DNA from: Akebia trifoliata
Lineage: Eukaryota > Streptophyta > Magnoliopsida > Ranunculales > Lardizabalaceae
Length of the DNA stretch: 64,000 bases
Assembly: GCA_017979445.1 (NCBI GenBank)
Contig: CM030714.1
Coordinates: forward strand, 41,396,826 to 41,460,825
Direction of reading: 5' to 3'
Shown in pieces: positions 46,803 to 58,400 of the stretch (position 1 is its first letter; the number at the start of each line of letters is the position of its first letter). Below the pieces are notes generated by a model. That model made no database searches and was not told the DNA's origin. It worked only from the letters and a program-made list of their open reading frames with translations. Both the position numbers and the translations under genes were made by a program.

Positions 46803-47215
46803 AATAGGAGAGGAGACGACGGAGTTGTGGTGCCTATTACTTTGGAGGGGCCCGCTATGGAAAGGTTCCTAATTGAGATAGAATGAATGACCACAGAACC
46901 TGATAAGGTTGACGACCCACATGGCAGGAACTCCACGTTAATCACGTCGTCACTCTAGTTATTGGCGATAAGTAGTGATGCTAACCTGGTAAGGTTGATG
47001 ACCCACATAGCAGGAACTCCACGTTTATCACGTCGTCACTCTAGTTATTGGCAATAAGTAATGCCAAGCGTCACGTTAATCAAAGTTAGAAAGTACTCCT
47101 AATCAATTATCAAAATGTGATGCATACAAGTGATATACTGTAATTTTCCTGCGTTAAATGTTGCGAATTGAAATTTCTAGTTTGGTGTATTTGATTGTTA
47201 ATGTCCATAGGAAAA
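46803..47215 (+). pseudogene. BEBT exon-2 tail relic with tandemly duplicated end and 3' UTR
   Basis: From 46803 the frame reads [20 protein letters not shown], one stop (TGA at about 46886), then MTTEPDKVDDPHGRNSTLI and TSSL with stop TAG at 46956-46958. It is closest to the end of copy 3 but still has the SSL terminus that copy 3 lacks. The last 62 coding bases plus UTR are duplicated in tandem (46897-46982 and 46983-47066). The UTR relic continues to about 47215. The rest of the gene is gone. Confidence 0.8.
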
Positions 47216-47344
47216 TAGATCTTTACCTTCATCCAAGAATTCATTAAAGTGTGAATTTCATTTTCTCTTTCTTTACCAACTTGTTGCTCACGAGCTCTCT
47301 ATCACGTGTCACCTCAAATCTAAGGAACAAAATTCTGCGAACCT

Positions 47345-47565
47345 TGAAAAATGTCATTTTTTACTATTGAATTTTAATTTCTATGGAAATTTGGTAATTG
47401 TCCATTTCCAAAACCTTGGATCAAGCTCAAAAAAATTATTTGATTTTCTTTTTATCTGAGTTTTTCTATAAAATCTAGTAGGCTGTGAGCATGGATTGCA
47501 AATGTGATAATACATCTCAATTCAATGAACCTTGGTAAGAGTTAAAATCTAAAAGGAAAGTGCTT
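47345..47565. repeat. MITE family R1, decayed copy
   Basis: Shared body phrases 'ctattgaattttaatttc', 'ttggtaattgtccatttcc' and 'ggattgcaaatgtgataat'. The ends are poorly kept. Confidence 0.5.
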
Positions 47566-47796
47566 TTCTTTAATTTATGAGAGAGTAAAGGGGAATTCTA
47601 ATCTTTTGATGATGAGTCTGGATCTTATGCACGCAGGGTGGAGGATTGAAATCCTCCACCAACACCTCAATATATGCCACGGAACCCACAATCCATCAAA
47701 TTAATGCTTAAAAAAATCCCTTTTTAAAAATGTCCTAGAATTGTGATTTCAATACATGTATTGAGGTGTAGGAGGAGGATTTCAATCATTCAGAAC

Positions 47797-48020
47797 AACG
47801 ATTTGCTATTAGTAAATATCGGTTTTAAGCTGATGAATCAATGGAATGATGCCACATGTATTGAGAAAAAAAAAAAGCATGATTGATTGGTGGAGAGAAA
47901 ATTTAGGAAAGAAAATATCTGAGCAGTTAAGAGTTTGGATTTTACTTGTTTTTTAAATACATGTGGTAATATCCTATTGGTTCATCAACTTATCACAAAA
48001 ATTTCTTAACAGCAAATCTT
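47797..48020. repeat. Hairpin element related to 26660-27075
   Basis: Left 'gatttgctattagtaaatat' and 'gctgatgaatcaatgg' pair with 'ctattggttcatcaac' and 'atttcttaacagcaaat'. An A-run and unrelated DNA form the loop. Confidence 0.55.
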
Positions 48021-48759
48021 TGTTCCTCTACCTTGTGTACATACAATCTTGACTCTTTTGTGAGAGTCCCCTTTCATAATTTTAGCAGATTTACGAAGTT
48101 ACGCTCGCCTCCTAAGTCCTAAGTTGGAGCAAATCCTCTATAACTCTTGTTCTATAATCCATAGAACATCACATTTAACAAAAACAACAACTCAGTCATC
48201 TTGTACTCATGATTCAGATCAGATTTGAAAGAAGGAAAAAAAAACATTTTTTTTCTCTCTAATTATGTGTTTGAAAATGGCTGGTGAAAAAACTTCTAAA
48301 CTTAAATGGTAAGACATAATTGTGTTGATGATGTGGCACACCTCTCAAGCGTTTAAAATAACTACAGAGAGCCACATAGATATCCAAATGTCTATGTGTG
48401 TACCTTGTAAGAGATATCCAAATGCCTTTGTGAGTATGAAAGAGGACTTTTCTATTATCAGTTCACTGTTGGGGCTCTTAATTGTATTGGAGGTTGTAAG
48501 CATGGTCTTAAAACTCGTCCAAGACCAAGATATCTCTCGAGTTGTCCAAAAACAAAATGGATAGACATGTATTTTGGGTTTTATGGAATCTCACAAGACG
48601 AATAATACATCTCGAACGAGATATCGAATATCTCATCCAAGATATCTGAGATGACCGAGATATATCAATTTTTATCTCCAAACCTTATCTTTTACACCTC
48701 CAAATTGATTTTTTTTCTCTTCTTCTCAACCATCTGAACAAGATAACAAAGGGGTTTGG

Positions 48760-49244
48760 TGTTAGAGAATAAAGTCACTTTTGTTAGTTGAAGGTGGTTA
48801 AGATAAGTCAAATTTGACGATTGGATAAGTCAAATATGACGACTGGATAACCACCTATCTCCTTCTATATATACATGCCTTCTTTTCTTCTAAGATTATT
48901 CCAGCCTTGTGTTATAATTCCAATTTTAATTAAGAGAGAGGGAAAGAAAGTTTAGAGAGAAAAATGTTAGATTTCTCCTAATCTTCATAGTCTTTCCTTT
49001 GTTAGAGAGAGAGCGTATTTTCTCATATGATAAGAGAGAGGGTATTGTCAATTGTGCTCTCCTTATTTATATAGAGAAAGAGTTGTAATTCTTTTGCAAT
49101 AGTAAAATCCTTCTACAGTTTGTCCGTAGTATTTACTCCAATTTTTGAAGGTTTCCACGTTAAATTTTGGTGTTTCATCATTTTTTATTTTTTTTCTTTT
49201 CTACTTCAGTTGTAATTATGTGCCCTATACCACAACTTCCTAAC
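48760..49244 (+). repeat. 5' LTR of the Copia element
   Basis: 485 bp, TGTTAGAGAATAAAG to TTCCTAACA. It contains an extra roughly 22-bp tandem unit ('aagtcaaatttgacgattgg') that the 3' LTR lacks, and a TATA-like 'ctatatatacatgcc' near 48865. Confidence 0.9.
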
Positions 49245-49280
49245 AGTGGTATCAGAGCACCAGGTTTATAGTCGGTTTTC

Positions 49281-49907
49281 GTGCTGCAATCAAATCCAGT
49301 TAGCGGAAAAGAGGCATTTTCAATAATGATGACGAAGTATGAAATAGAAAAATTCAATCAGAATAATTTCTCATTGTGGAAAATGAGAATAAAAGCAGTT
49401 TTAAGAAAAGATAACTGCTTGGCGACAATTGGAAATGGGCCCGAGAAAATCACTGACGACGACAAGTGGAACGAGATAGATGGCAATACTATTACTAATC
49501 TGCACTTAGCACTAGCTGATGAAGTATTGTCATGTGTGGCAGAGAAAAATACAGCAAAAGAAATATGGGATACACTAACAAAATTGCACGAGGCCAAATC
49601 ACTACACAACAAAATCTTCTTAAAGAGAAGGCTTTACACCCTTCGGATGATGGAGTCAACTTCGGTGACCGACCACATCAACACCCTCAACATTTTATGT
49701 TCACAGCTCACAACATTGGGACATAACATAGAGACGAGTGAACATGTTGAAATTCTACTTCAAAGTTTACCTGATTCGTATGATCAACTCATCATCAACT
49801 TAACCAACAACATAGAAGTTCTAGTCTTCGATGATATTACAATTACGATTCTTGAAGAAGAAAGTCGGCGCAAGAACAAAGAAGATAGATTGGGAAGCTC
49901 ACAATAG
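49281..49907 (+). CDS. Copia gag polyprotein (N-terminal part)
   Basis: 208 residues. Near residue 25 is the hallmark FNQNNFSLWKMRIKAVL, followed by EIWDTLTKLHE and LPDSYDQLI, typical of Copia gag (UBN2 type), which forms the particle shell. The frame stops at 49905; the zinc knuckle CHHCDKKRHYKREC lies further on at about 50011, past an extra stop. This gag is therefore cut from its nucleic-acid-binding part. Confidence 0.8.
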   Translation: MLQSNPVSGKEAFSIMMTKYEIEKFNQNNFSLWKMRIKAVLRKDNCLATIGNGPEKITDDDKWNEIDGNTITNLHLALADEVLSCVAEKNTAKEIWDTLTKLHEAKSLHNKIFLKRRLYTLRMMESTSVTDHINTLNILCSQLTTLGHNIETSEHVEILLQSLPDSYDQLIINLTNNIEVLVFDDITITILEEESRRKNKEDRLGSSQ

Positions 49908-52713
49908 GCTGAAGCTTTAACGATGACGAGAAAGAAATCAACAGAACGTGGTCCTAAGTGGGAGTCAAAATCAAAGTAGATCAAAATTTAGAAGTAAGAA
50001 AAATATCAAGTGTCATCATTGTGACAAGAAAAGGCACTACAAAAGGGAGTGTTGGCATCTCAATAAGAATGAAGAAGTCAAAGGAAAAAGGTCCTGAGTC
50101 GTCAAAAGCTTAGGATTGTGTAGCAAGCACCTCGGATGATGGCAAAATCTTATACAGCGAGGCAACAACAGTTATTGAAGGCAAAAGAAAATTCGCTGAT
50201 GTCTGGCTTATGGACTCAGGAGCAACATGGCATATGACCCCCCGGAGAGAATGGTGCCACCAATATGAACCTATCTCAGGAGGATCTGTGTTCATGGGAG
50301 ATGATCATGCCTTGAAGATTGCTGGTATTGGTACCATCAAGTTGAAGATGTATGATGGTATAGTTTGCACCATCCAGGAGGTTCGGCACGTAAAGGGCCA
50401 AAAGAAAAATTTATTGTCTTTGGGACAATTAGATGATAGTGGGTGCAAAACCCATGTTCAAGATGGGATCATGAAAATAGTCAAAGGCGTGTTTGTGGTG
50501 ATAAAAACAAAAAAAAAATAGTTGCGAATTTGTACATGCTTAAAAGAGAAATACAACAAGAAGGAAAAGCGTTTTCTGCATCGGCAAGTTCAATAGATGA
50601 ATTAAGGATGATGTGGCACTATAAACTTGGCCACATGTCGGAATGAGGATTGAAGATTCTTGTTGAACAAAAGCTTATTCCAGGGCTGAAAAAGGTTTCA
50701 TTACCCTTTCGTGAGCACTGTGTTACTAGTAAGTATCACATATTAAAGTTTACAGTTCTAATGCTAGAAGCAAAGCTATCTTAGAATCAATTCATTCTGA
50801 AGCTTGGCAAACACCAGTTCTATCCTTAGGAGGTATAAGATACTACGTATCTTTTATTGACGATTACTCTAGGAGATGTTGGGTGTTTCCAATCAAGAAG
50901 AAGATAGACATATTTCCAACTTTCAAAATGTTCAAAACGCGAGTAGAGCTTGAATCTGAGAAGAAGATCAAGTATTTAAGGACAGACAATGAAGGAGAAT
51001 ATACTAGTGATGAATTTGATAACTTCTATCAACAAGAAGGTATCAAGAGACAGTTCACAGTGACATACACTCTACAGCAAAATGGAGTAGTAGAGCGGAT
51101 GTATAGAACCTTGTTAGAACGGACAATAACGATGCTGAGAACTACGGGGATGGCCAAGTCATTTTGGGCAGAAGCAGTCAAGATCACCTGTTATGTGATC
51201 AATCGATCACCATCAACCGCAATTGATCTAAAGATGCCAATGGAGATGTGGACTGGTAAACTAGTTGATTATTCTCACTTACATACAATTCGGAAGTCCT
51301 GTGTACGTTATGTACAATGCCCAAGAAACATCAAAGCTGGATCCAAAATCTAGAAAATGCATTTTCTTAGGGTATGCTGATGGAGTTAAGGGGTACTGCT
51401 TGTGGGATCCCACTACCTACAAGGTGATAATTAGCAAAGATGTGAAAACTACATTTCTTCATGGAGAACTTGAAGAAGAGATTTACATACTCCAACCAGG
51501 AGATTTTGAAGAAAAAGGAAAATAGAACTTGGTTTGCAGGTTGAACAAATCTTTATACGATTTCAAACAGGCGCCGAGATGTTGGTATAAGAGATATGAT
51601 TCCTTCATCATGAGCCTTGAGTACAATAGACTTAGTTCAAATCTTTGTGTTTATTATAAGAGATTTGGTGATAATGAGTTCATTATTCTACTGTTGTATG
51701 TTGACGACATGTTGGTAGTAGGCCCCAATAAAGATCGTATTAAAAAGTTGAAGGTATAGTTGACTAGGGAGTTTGAAATGAAGGACTTGGGAATAGCAAA
51801 CAAGATTCTAGGGATGCAAATTTACTGAGACAGAATTAATAGAAAGGTATGGCTTTTTTAAAAAAATTATCTAAAGAAAATCTTGCGACACTTCAATATG
51901 CAAGATTATAAGTCAATTTCTACCCCTCTTCCTATTAATTTCAAGTTATCTTCAAAGATGAATCTTAGCAACGAAGCAGAGAGGATGGAAATGTCTTGAG
52001 TATCGTACGCATCAGTAGTGGGAATCTTAATGTTCGGTATGGTTTACACAAGACCAAACATTGTACAAGCAGTAGGAGCAGTTAGTCGATACATGACGAA
52101 TCCTGGTAAAGAGCATTGAAATGTTGTAAAGAGGATCCTGAGATATGTCTAAGGTACCTCAAATGCTGCATTATGTTATGAAGGATCAGACTTTACTGTT
52201 AGAGGCTATGTTGATTCAGATTATGCAGGTGATCTTGATAAGAACAAGTTCACCTTAGATTATGTGTTTACTCTTGTTGGAGGAGCTGTAAGTTGGATTT
52301 CGAAACTGTAGTCTACTGTGGCTACTTCTACAGTAGAAGTAGAGTATGTCACAACTACACAGTTAGCAAAGAGGTAATATGGTTGCAAATGCTAGTAGAA
52401 GAGCTCGGACACAAACAAGAGAAGATTTTTGTGATAGTCAGGGTGCTTTGCATCTAGCAAAGAATCCAGTATTTCATTGAAGGACAAAGCACATATGAGT
52501 TCAGTATTACTTCGTTCGTGAGAAGGTGGAAGAAAGAAGTGTGGATATATATAAAATCCATACTAAAGACAACCTAGTTGATATGTTAATAAAGCCGATC
52601 AACAATGATAAGTTTAGTTCGTGTCCTCTATTGACTTAGTAGAAACATAAGTAACATGGAAATTATAAGTAGAAAGGATAGAAGAATTGCAAAAGTGATT
52701 TTAAGTGGGAAAT

Positions 52714-53172
52714 TGTCAGAGAATAAAGTCACTTTTGTTGGTTGAAGGCGGTTAAGATAAGTCAAATATGACGACTGGATAGCCACCTATCTCCCTATAT
52801 ATATACATGCCTTATCTTTTTCTGAGATTATCCTAACCTTGTGTTATAATCACATATTAACTAAGAGAGGGAAAGAAAGTTTAGAGAGAAAAATGTTAAT
52901 TTTCTCCTAATCTTCATAGTTTTTCTTTTGTTAGAGAGAGAGTGTATATTTTCTCGTATGATAAGAGAAAGGGTATTGTTAATATACTCTCCTTATTTAT
53001 ATAGAGAAAGAGTTGTAATTCTTTTGCAATAATGAAATCCTTATACAGTTTGCCCGTGATTTTTACTCCAATTTTTGGTGGTTTTCCACATTAAATTTTG
53101 ATGTTCATTATTTTTCATTTTTTTTCTTTTCTACTTTAGTTGTAATTGTGTGCCCCGTACCACTTCCTAACA
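52714..53172 (+). repeat. 3' LTR of the Copia element
   Basis: 459 bp, TGTCAGAGAATAAAG to TTCCTAACA, preceded by a purine-rich tract (AAGTGGGAAAT). It differs from the 5' LTR by scattered substitutions and by lack of the 22-bp duplication. Confidence 0.9.
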
Positions 53173-53484
53173 TTTGGTAAAAATCTTCATCTTCCTCCTC
53201 TACGTCAAGAGGAAATCGAAGAGGTTTTTTAGATTTTTTTTTAGATTTTTAAATGGTTTAAAATTATTGTGTCATTGCCAAACGAGACGAGATGACTCAT
53301 CCAAGAGAACTAGGTATTGGACATGGACGATACAAAACGTGAAACCAAGTTTTAAAACCATGATTGTTATTTATTGATTGAAGGGGAGTTACTAGTGCAA
53401 GAAATATCCCTTGTATCATGTTTAAAAACATCACATTGTTTAAGTAAAAAAAATCGAAAGGATATTATTAATGGAAGAATAACT

Positions 53485-53655
53485 AATGCTGGGGTGACAC
53501 AGGATTTACTATGATTCTCACAATTCTGACTTGGTGGTGCTCACATAACTATAGATGTGTTACATTGTGATACGAATAAAAACCATCCACGGTTATGCGC
53601 ACACCTCCACGTTAGAATTGTGACAATCAGAGTAAATCCTATTCCACCTCAGCAC
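53485..53655. repeat. Hairpin MITE family R2
   Basis: AATGCTGGGGTGACACAGG, then 'atgattctcacaattctgac', pairs with 'agaattgtgacaatcag' and ATTCCACCTCAGCAC. The centre carries 'cataactatagatg' and 'catccacggttatg'. Confidence 0.7.
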
Positions 53656-53733
53656 GACTCTTCAACCAAACTTGTCCATATCGAGGACAAATAAAAATAT
53701 AAACGTTTTCCAAACTTGCCATATTCAAGAAAC

Positions 53734-55045
53734 AATTTTGTTTTGAGCTTAATCCAAGTGTTTTAAAATTGATGGCTACTGAACTTTCAAATAACTCCCA
53801 AACTTAAAATTGAATTACAACGGTGAGAAATAACTAATTTTTTGGGATTTGTATTTTCAAAGTTCATATACTTTTGTCCACTATAATATTGAATCATCCG
53901 TTCATGTTTTTGGATGCTACAAGGTGAGCCCAAGGTTACTTGGACACAATAAAGTATTTTAGAGAAGCATTTTTCCTACTAACTTAGTAAAATTTGAAAT
54001 CTTACTAAGCGTCGTTGAGCTTAAATGAAATACAAAATTGGCAATCCAATACCAAGGTTTTCGATTATGAAAAAAAATCAAAAAATTAATTTATGTAAAA
54101 CAAATTATGTTTTTTGAATGAAAATGATTTTCTTGAAAATTTAGATAAAAAAATGAAAAAAAAAAATGAATGAATAATATTTTTCTAATTAACCTGTAAA
54201 AATAAAAGAAGGTGCTTCGACTTTTTACTGTGAGAGATATTTTAAGATATGTGTTATTTGCAACCCAACTTTTCCTTATTACACCCTAATTAAAAATAAA
54301 GAAAATAATTGAATGGTTGAGAATAAGTAAAAGTTGAGGTGCCAATAGAAACTCTCATTAATGGTAAAAAGATACTGAAATTGTTTGAATGAGTGCTATA
54401 ATATTTTATTATGATGAAATTGTAATTTGGGGCTTAGTAATATATGAAGAGTATGTTTTGATCTTCAATTGGGGTGTGATAATTAATTTAAGTAATTGGG
54501 TTGTAATAAGTAAAAGTTGGGGTGTCAATAGCCCCTCTCTTAAAATATCTCTTATAGTAAAAAGTTGAAACACCTCCTCCTTTTATTTTTACAGGTTAAT
54601 TAGAAAAATATTTTTCATTCATTCATTATTATTTTTATCTTAATTTTTCGAGTAAATCATTTTCATTCAAAAAAATATAATTATTTTTTTCATAATTATT
54701 TTTTTTGCAGGATCAGAAACCTTAGTTTTGGATTGCTAATTTGGTAATCCATTTGAGCTCAATGATCCTTGGTAAGATTTCAAATCTTACTAAGTTAGTA
54801 GGAAAAATGTTTCTCTAAAATATTTTACTGTTTTCGACTTACCTTGGGATCTCTTTGTGGCATCCAAAAATATGATCGGATGCTTTAATATTGTCGAGGA
54901 GAAAAATATATGAATTTTGAAAAAATAAATCCCCAATAAAATTATTTTTCACCGTTGTATTTCAATTTTTAGTTTGGGAGTTATTTGGAAGTTCTGTAAT
55001 TTTCAAAAAGTTACATCAAGCTCAAAAGAAAAAAAAAAAAAAAAA
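53734..55045. repeat. 1.3-kb fold-back made of two facing R1 copies, upstream of BEBT copy 3
   Basis: Arm 1 (53734-54390) and arm 2 (54395-55045) are imperfect reverse complements along their whole length. Matching landmarks, arm 1 first: 'gagcttaatccaag' and 'catcaagctc' (complement); 'caaataactcccaaactt'; 'catgtttttggatgctac'; CCTACTAACTTAGTAAAATT; 'tctaattaacctgtaaaaat'; 'ctttttactgtgagagat'. The spacer at the centre is very short. A further R1 piece (about 55050-55195) follows. The fold-back ends about 330 bases before the TATA box of copy 3. Confidence 0.75.
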
Positions 55046-55377
55046 ATTCTTGAATGTTATTTTTTTGATATGAGGCTTTCGATGAAATTTAGAGGGCTGT
55101 GGTAGTGTTGGACTGGTGATGTGGTTATCCATATGAGTAAAAAAACCCTTAGTAAGAATTAAAATCTTATTACGTTAGTAAGACAAGTGTTTTGCTATTT
55201 CAATTGAAAATGACGGTATTTAGATTTGAGTTTAATTAATAAAGAGTATAAGGATTGTATACAAAATTATGATGGAGGGACTGCTTCAAAAATATTCCAA
55301 GCAATCCTCCAATAGGATTGTGTGGTCACTATGCGTCAACAATATGCCTGTCACAAAATCGCACTCTTTAAGGTTTC

Positions 55378-55385
55378 TATAAATA
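55378..55385 (+). promoter_or_regulatory. TATA box of BEBT copy 3
   Basis: TATAAATA, 89 bases before the ATG, within CTATAAATAACT as in copy 1. A CCAAT-like string lies at about 55309 and a TTGACG (reverse GCGTCAA) at about 55334. Confidence 0.7.
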
Positions 55386-55466
55386 ACTGTCTTGACCTCC
55401 AAGTCTCACAACATAAAATCACCACAAACAATACATTTATCCCTCTTTGTTCGCCCATTTTTCAGA

Positions 55467-58400
55467 ATGGAAACCTCTACTTCTCCTCTAATGTTCAAGG
55501 TAAGAAGGCGTGAGCCCGAATTAATTAAACCCGCTAAGCCCACACCCTCTGAGTTCAAGCACCTTTCGGATATCGATGACCAAGAGGGTGCTCGGTTTCA
55601 AATTCCTTTTATACATTTTTATCGAAACAATGTGTCTATGGGAGGGAAAGACCCTGTTGAGGTAATTAGAGATGCGATTGCTAAAGCGCTAGTTTTTTAT
55701 TACCCATTTGCGGGAAGACTTAGGGAATGGCCAGGCCGGAAGCTTGTTGTGGATTGCACTGGGGAAGGTGTATTGTTCATAGAGGCGGATGCAGATTTTA
55801 GAATGACACAATTCGGTGATGCACTTCAACCACCTTTCCCATGCTTCGAGGAGCTCCTTTATGATGTTCCAGGGTCTGGAGGTATCCTTAATTGTCCTCT
55901 GCTGTTAATTCAGGTAACTACTATACCACTTTTGCCTCCCTCCTCTACCATCAGTATCTTGGTTTGTGTTAGTAATTAGTGTTATTTGTAAGCTAAAAAT
56001 CCTTACATTTTCTTTTAAAAAATCTGTCATCTTCAATTCCACAAAATCCTCTCTTATTGTTGAGGTTGAAGATTGAATGTTGAGGTTGAAGAGGATTGTC
56101 CAAAGTTTTACAAACTTGCGAAAGGTGGAGTTTTAGAGAAAAACAAAATCTTTCTTACAAGAGGTTTTAGATCATTTTTCTGTTTGTCTTTAAGAAAAAG
56201 GTGTGACAAATGGTATCTAAGTAGTTTTAAGAAAAATGAGAAAAACAATATCTTTTACAGAAGAGGTTGAGTAAATTTAGATCATTTTTTGGTTTGTCTT
56301 TAAGTGATGATAGTGACAAATGGTATCTCAAACAAGTGATTGTTAGCTCACAGACCAACACCATTGATGAAGCTCAATAACCATCCATTTTCAACACCAT
56401 TGATTAAGCTCAAAAAAATTGTTTTTTTTTGTACCATAAAGTTTTTCGTGAAATCTAGAAGGTTGCAGTGTTTGATTGACAATATGATAATCTGTGTGGA
56501 TCATACATTGCTTTTTAAGATTTGAAATCTAAAAATAAAGATTTCTGGGCTGTGAATGTGTGGGCAGGAGTGAGAAATTTCATTCTTATTACTTACGTCA
56601 TACATACCAAAACGTGTTGTACTGTGAGCGCTGTGAACAAACAATCACTCTATCTCAAATATGCATCAAAACAAGAGGTGTATGTCTATAACTATGTTAT
56701 AGATATAGTTACATATAATTCAAGAGTCCTGATAATCGGACTCCCCCCACATGGCATACTCAAAATACTCTCCTGACATGGCATGTGCAAGAAACATAAA
56801 TCTTTTTGCCTCGGGATACACATATGTGCATCCCCATAAATATGTGTAGTTATGTATCCCAAAGCAAATAGATCTATGGTTCTAGCAAATGCAACATAAA
56901 GAGAGTATTTTGAGTATGTCATGTAAGTAAGTCAAAAATCATTACTCATAATTCAGTGAACTCGATTCAAATTCAGGTTTGTGGTTCGCCACTCTAGAAT
57001 GAATTCATATTGTAGGAGTAGTAGAGATAATTTGTTCTTGGTTTTATTTGGTTCCTAGATCGGTTCATTCGGTTGTACGCTTATGTATATATATAATTCA
57101 TTAATTACAAGTTATAAGTACAATTGTAATTTTAAAAATTCCAAGTTAAATAGATATAAATTAATATAATAATCTAATTTTTAAATATAAATAATGAAAA
57201 AAAATATATAATAAATTGCTACCTATTAAAAAATTATGGCAAATCTACATGCTTTTGATTCGTCGAACCACATGCTTTGGTTAGTTGAACCCAATCAAAA
57301 TACCATAGGTTTGTGGTTCACTTGATTTGTGAACCCGTCCAAACCATACCGCCAACTAGTTTGGTTCGTAGTGATACATGATAACTAGGATAGTACCAAC
57401 TCCTGAAAAAGATAATAATAATAACAAAATAATAATAATAATAAATAAATAAATTTAGAAGATATTACAAAATCTGAGATTGACCAATCACATGAATAAC
57501 ATGTATTTAGGGCATTTTTCAATTTATAAAACTACCCTCGTTAGGCTTAGTGGGATTGGTCTTCAATGCAGGAGTGACTTCTTTGTGAGAAAATGTCTCT
57601 CATAAATGATTTCTCTTAATTTAATTAATTAAAACGTACGTATATAGGTGACCCGTCTGCTGTGTGGTGGATTCATTTTTGCTTTTCGCCTAAACCACAC
57701 CATGTGTGATGCTTCGGGTTTGGTCCAATTCTTGACCGCATTAACTGAAATGGCCCATGGAGCAACCACCCCATCAGTTCTACCCGTATGGCAGCGAGAA
57801 CTCCTCAACGCACGTGACCCACCACGTGTGACATGCGTGCATCACGAGTACGATGATCAGGTGCTCCAACCCAACACCAAAGGCACAGTCGTTAATGAGA
57901 TGGTTCACCAATCTGTCTTCTTTGGCCCACAAGAACTATCAGTCCTACGAAAGAACTTGCCACCTCATCTCCGCACGTGCACAAAGTTCGAGCTAATCAC
58001 CGCATGCATATGGCGATGCCGCACCATAGCACTTGAGTTCGATCCAAACGAAGAAGTCCGTCTCTATTGCGTTGTGAACGCACGTGGGAAGAATCATCGA
58101 ACGTTACCTTCTGGATTCTATGGTAATGCGTTCGTATATCCAGCAGCGTTGACCAAGGCTGGGAATCTTTTTGGGAATTCATTGGGTTACGCGTTGGATT
58201 TGGTGAAGAAAGCAAAGAGTAGAGCCAATGACGAAGATTACATGCAATCAGTGGCAGATCTGATGGTGATCAAGGGTAGGCCCCACTTTGCGACCGTGCG
58301 AGCCATTATAGTATCTGATTTGACACGTGCAGGGCTTGGTGAAGTGGATTTTGGGTGGGGGAAAGCGGTATATGGTGGGCCTCCAAGTATGGCAGTTAAT

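Larger units (their letters stand above)
48755..53177 (+). mobile_element. Copia retrotransposon with both LTRs and 5-bp target duplication, internally deleted
   Basis: The 5' LTR is 48760-49244 (TGTTAG...CTAACA) and the 3' LTR is 52714-53172. Both are flanked by TTTGG (48755-48759 and 53173-53177), so the insertion is complete. The primer site GTGGTATCAGAGCACC follows the 5' LTR. Gag is open at 49281-49907, a CCHC knuckle lies at about 50011-50052, protease DSGATWHM at about 50214, integrase at about 50830-51330, YVDD at 51697-51708 and RNase H VDSDYAGD at about 52209. The N-terminal reverse transcriptase is deleted: the integrase C-terminus (IISKDVKTTFLHGE) runs straight into the polymerase. 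Stops and frameshifts occur in pol. Wording suggests a Tork/Tnt1-type lineage. Confidence 0.9.
48501..53362. repeat. Repeat with CATGGT-TTAAAAC ends, split by the Copia insertion
   Basis: The left end (48501) CATGGTCTTAAAACTCG and the right end (to 53362), the complement of CATGGTTTTAAAACTTGG, form an inverted pair once the Copia element and one target duplication are removed (about 444 bp remain). The body has repeated 'gagatatc' and 'gagacgag' strings. A related, intact and dated element is at 58850-59081. Confidence 0.5.

Noticed and set aside
55392..55466. Upstream in-frame ATG as the start of BEBT copy 3
   Set aside because: It lies 7 bases after the TATA box, and the added 25 residues have no counterpart in copies 1 and 2; [10 protein letters not shown] at 55467 aligns with their starts.
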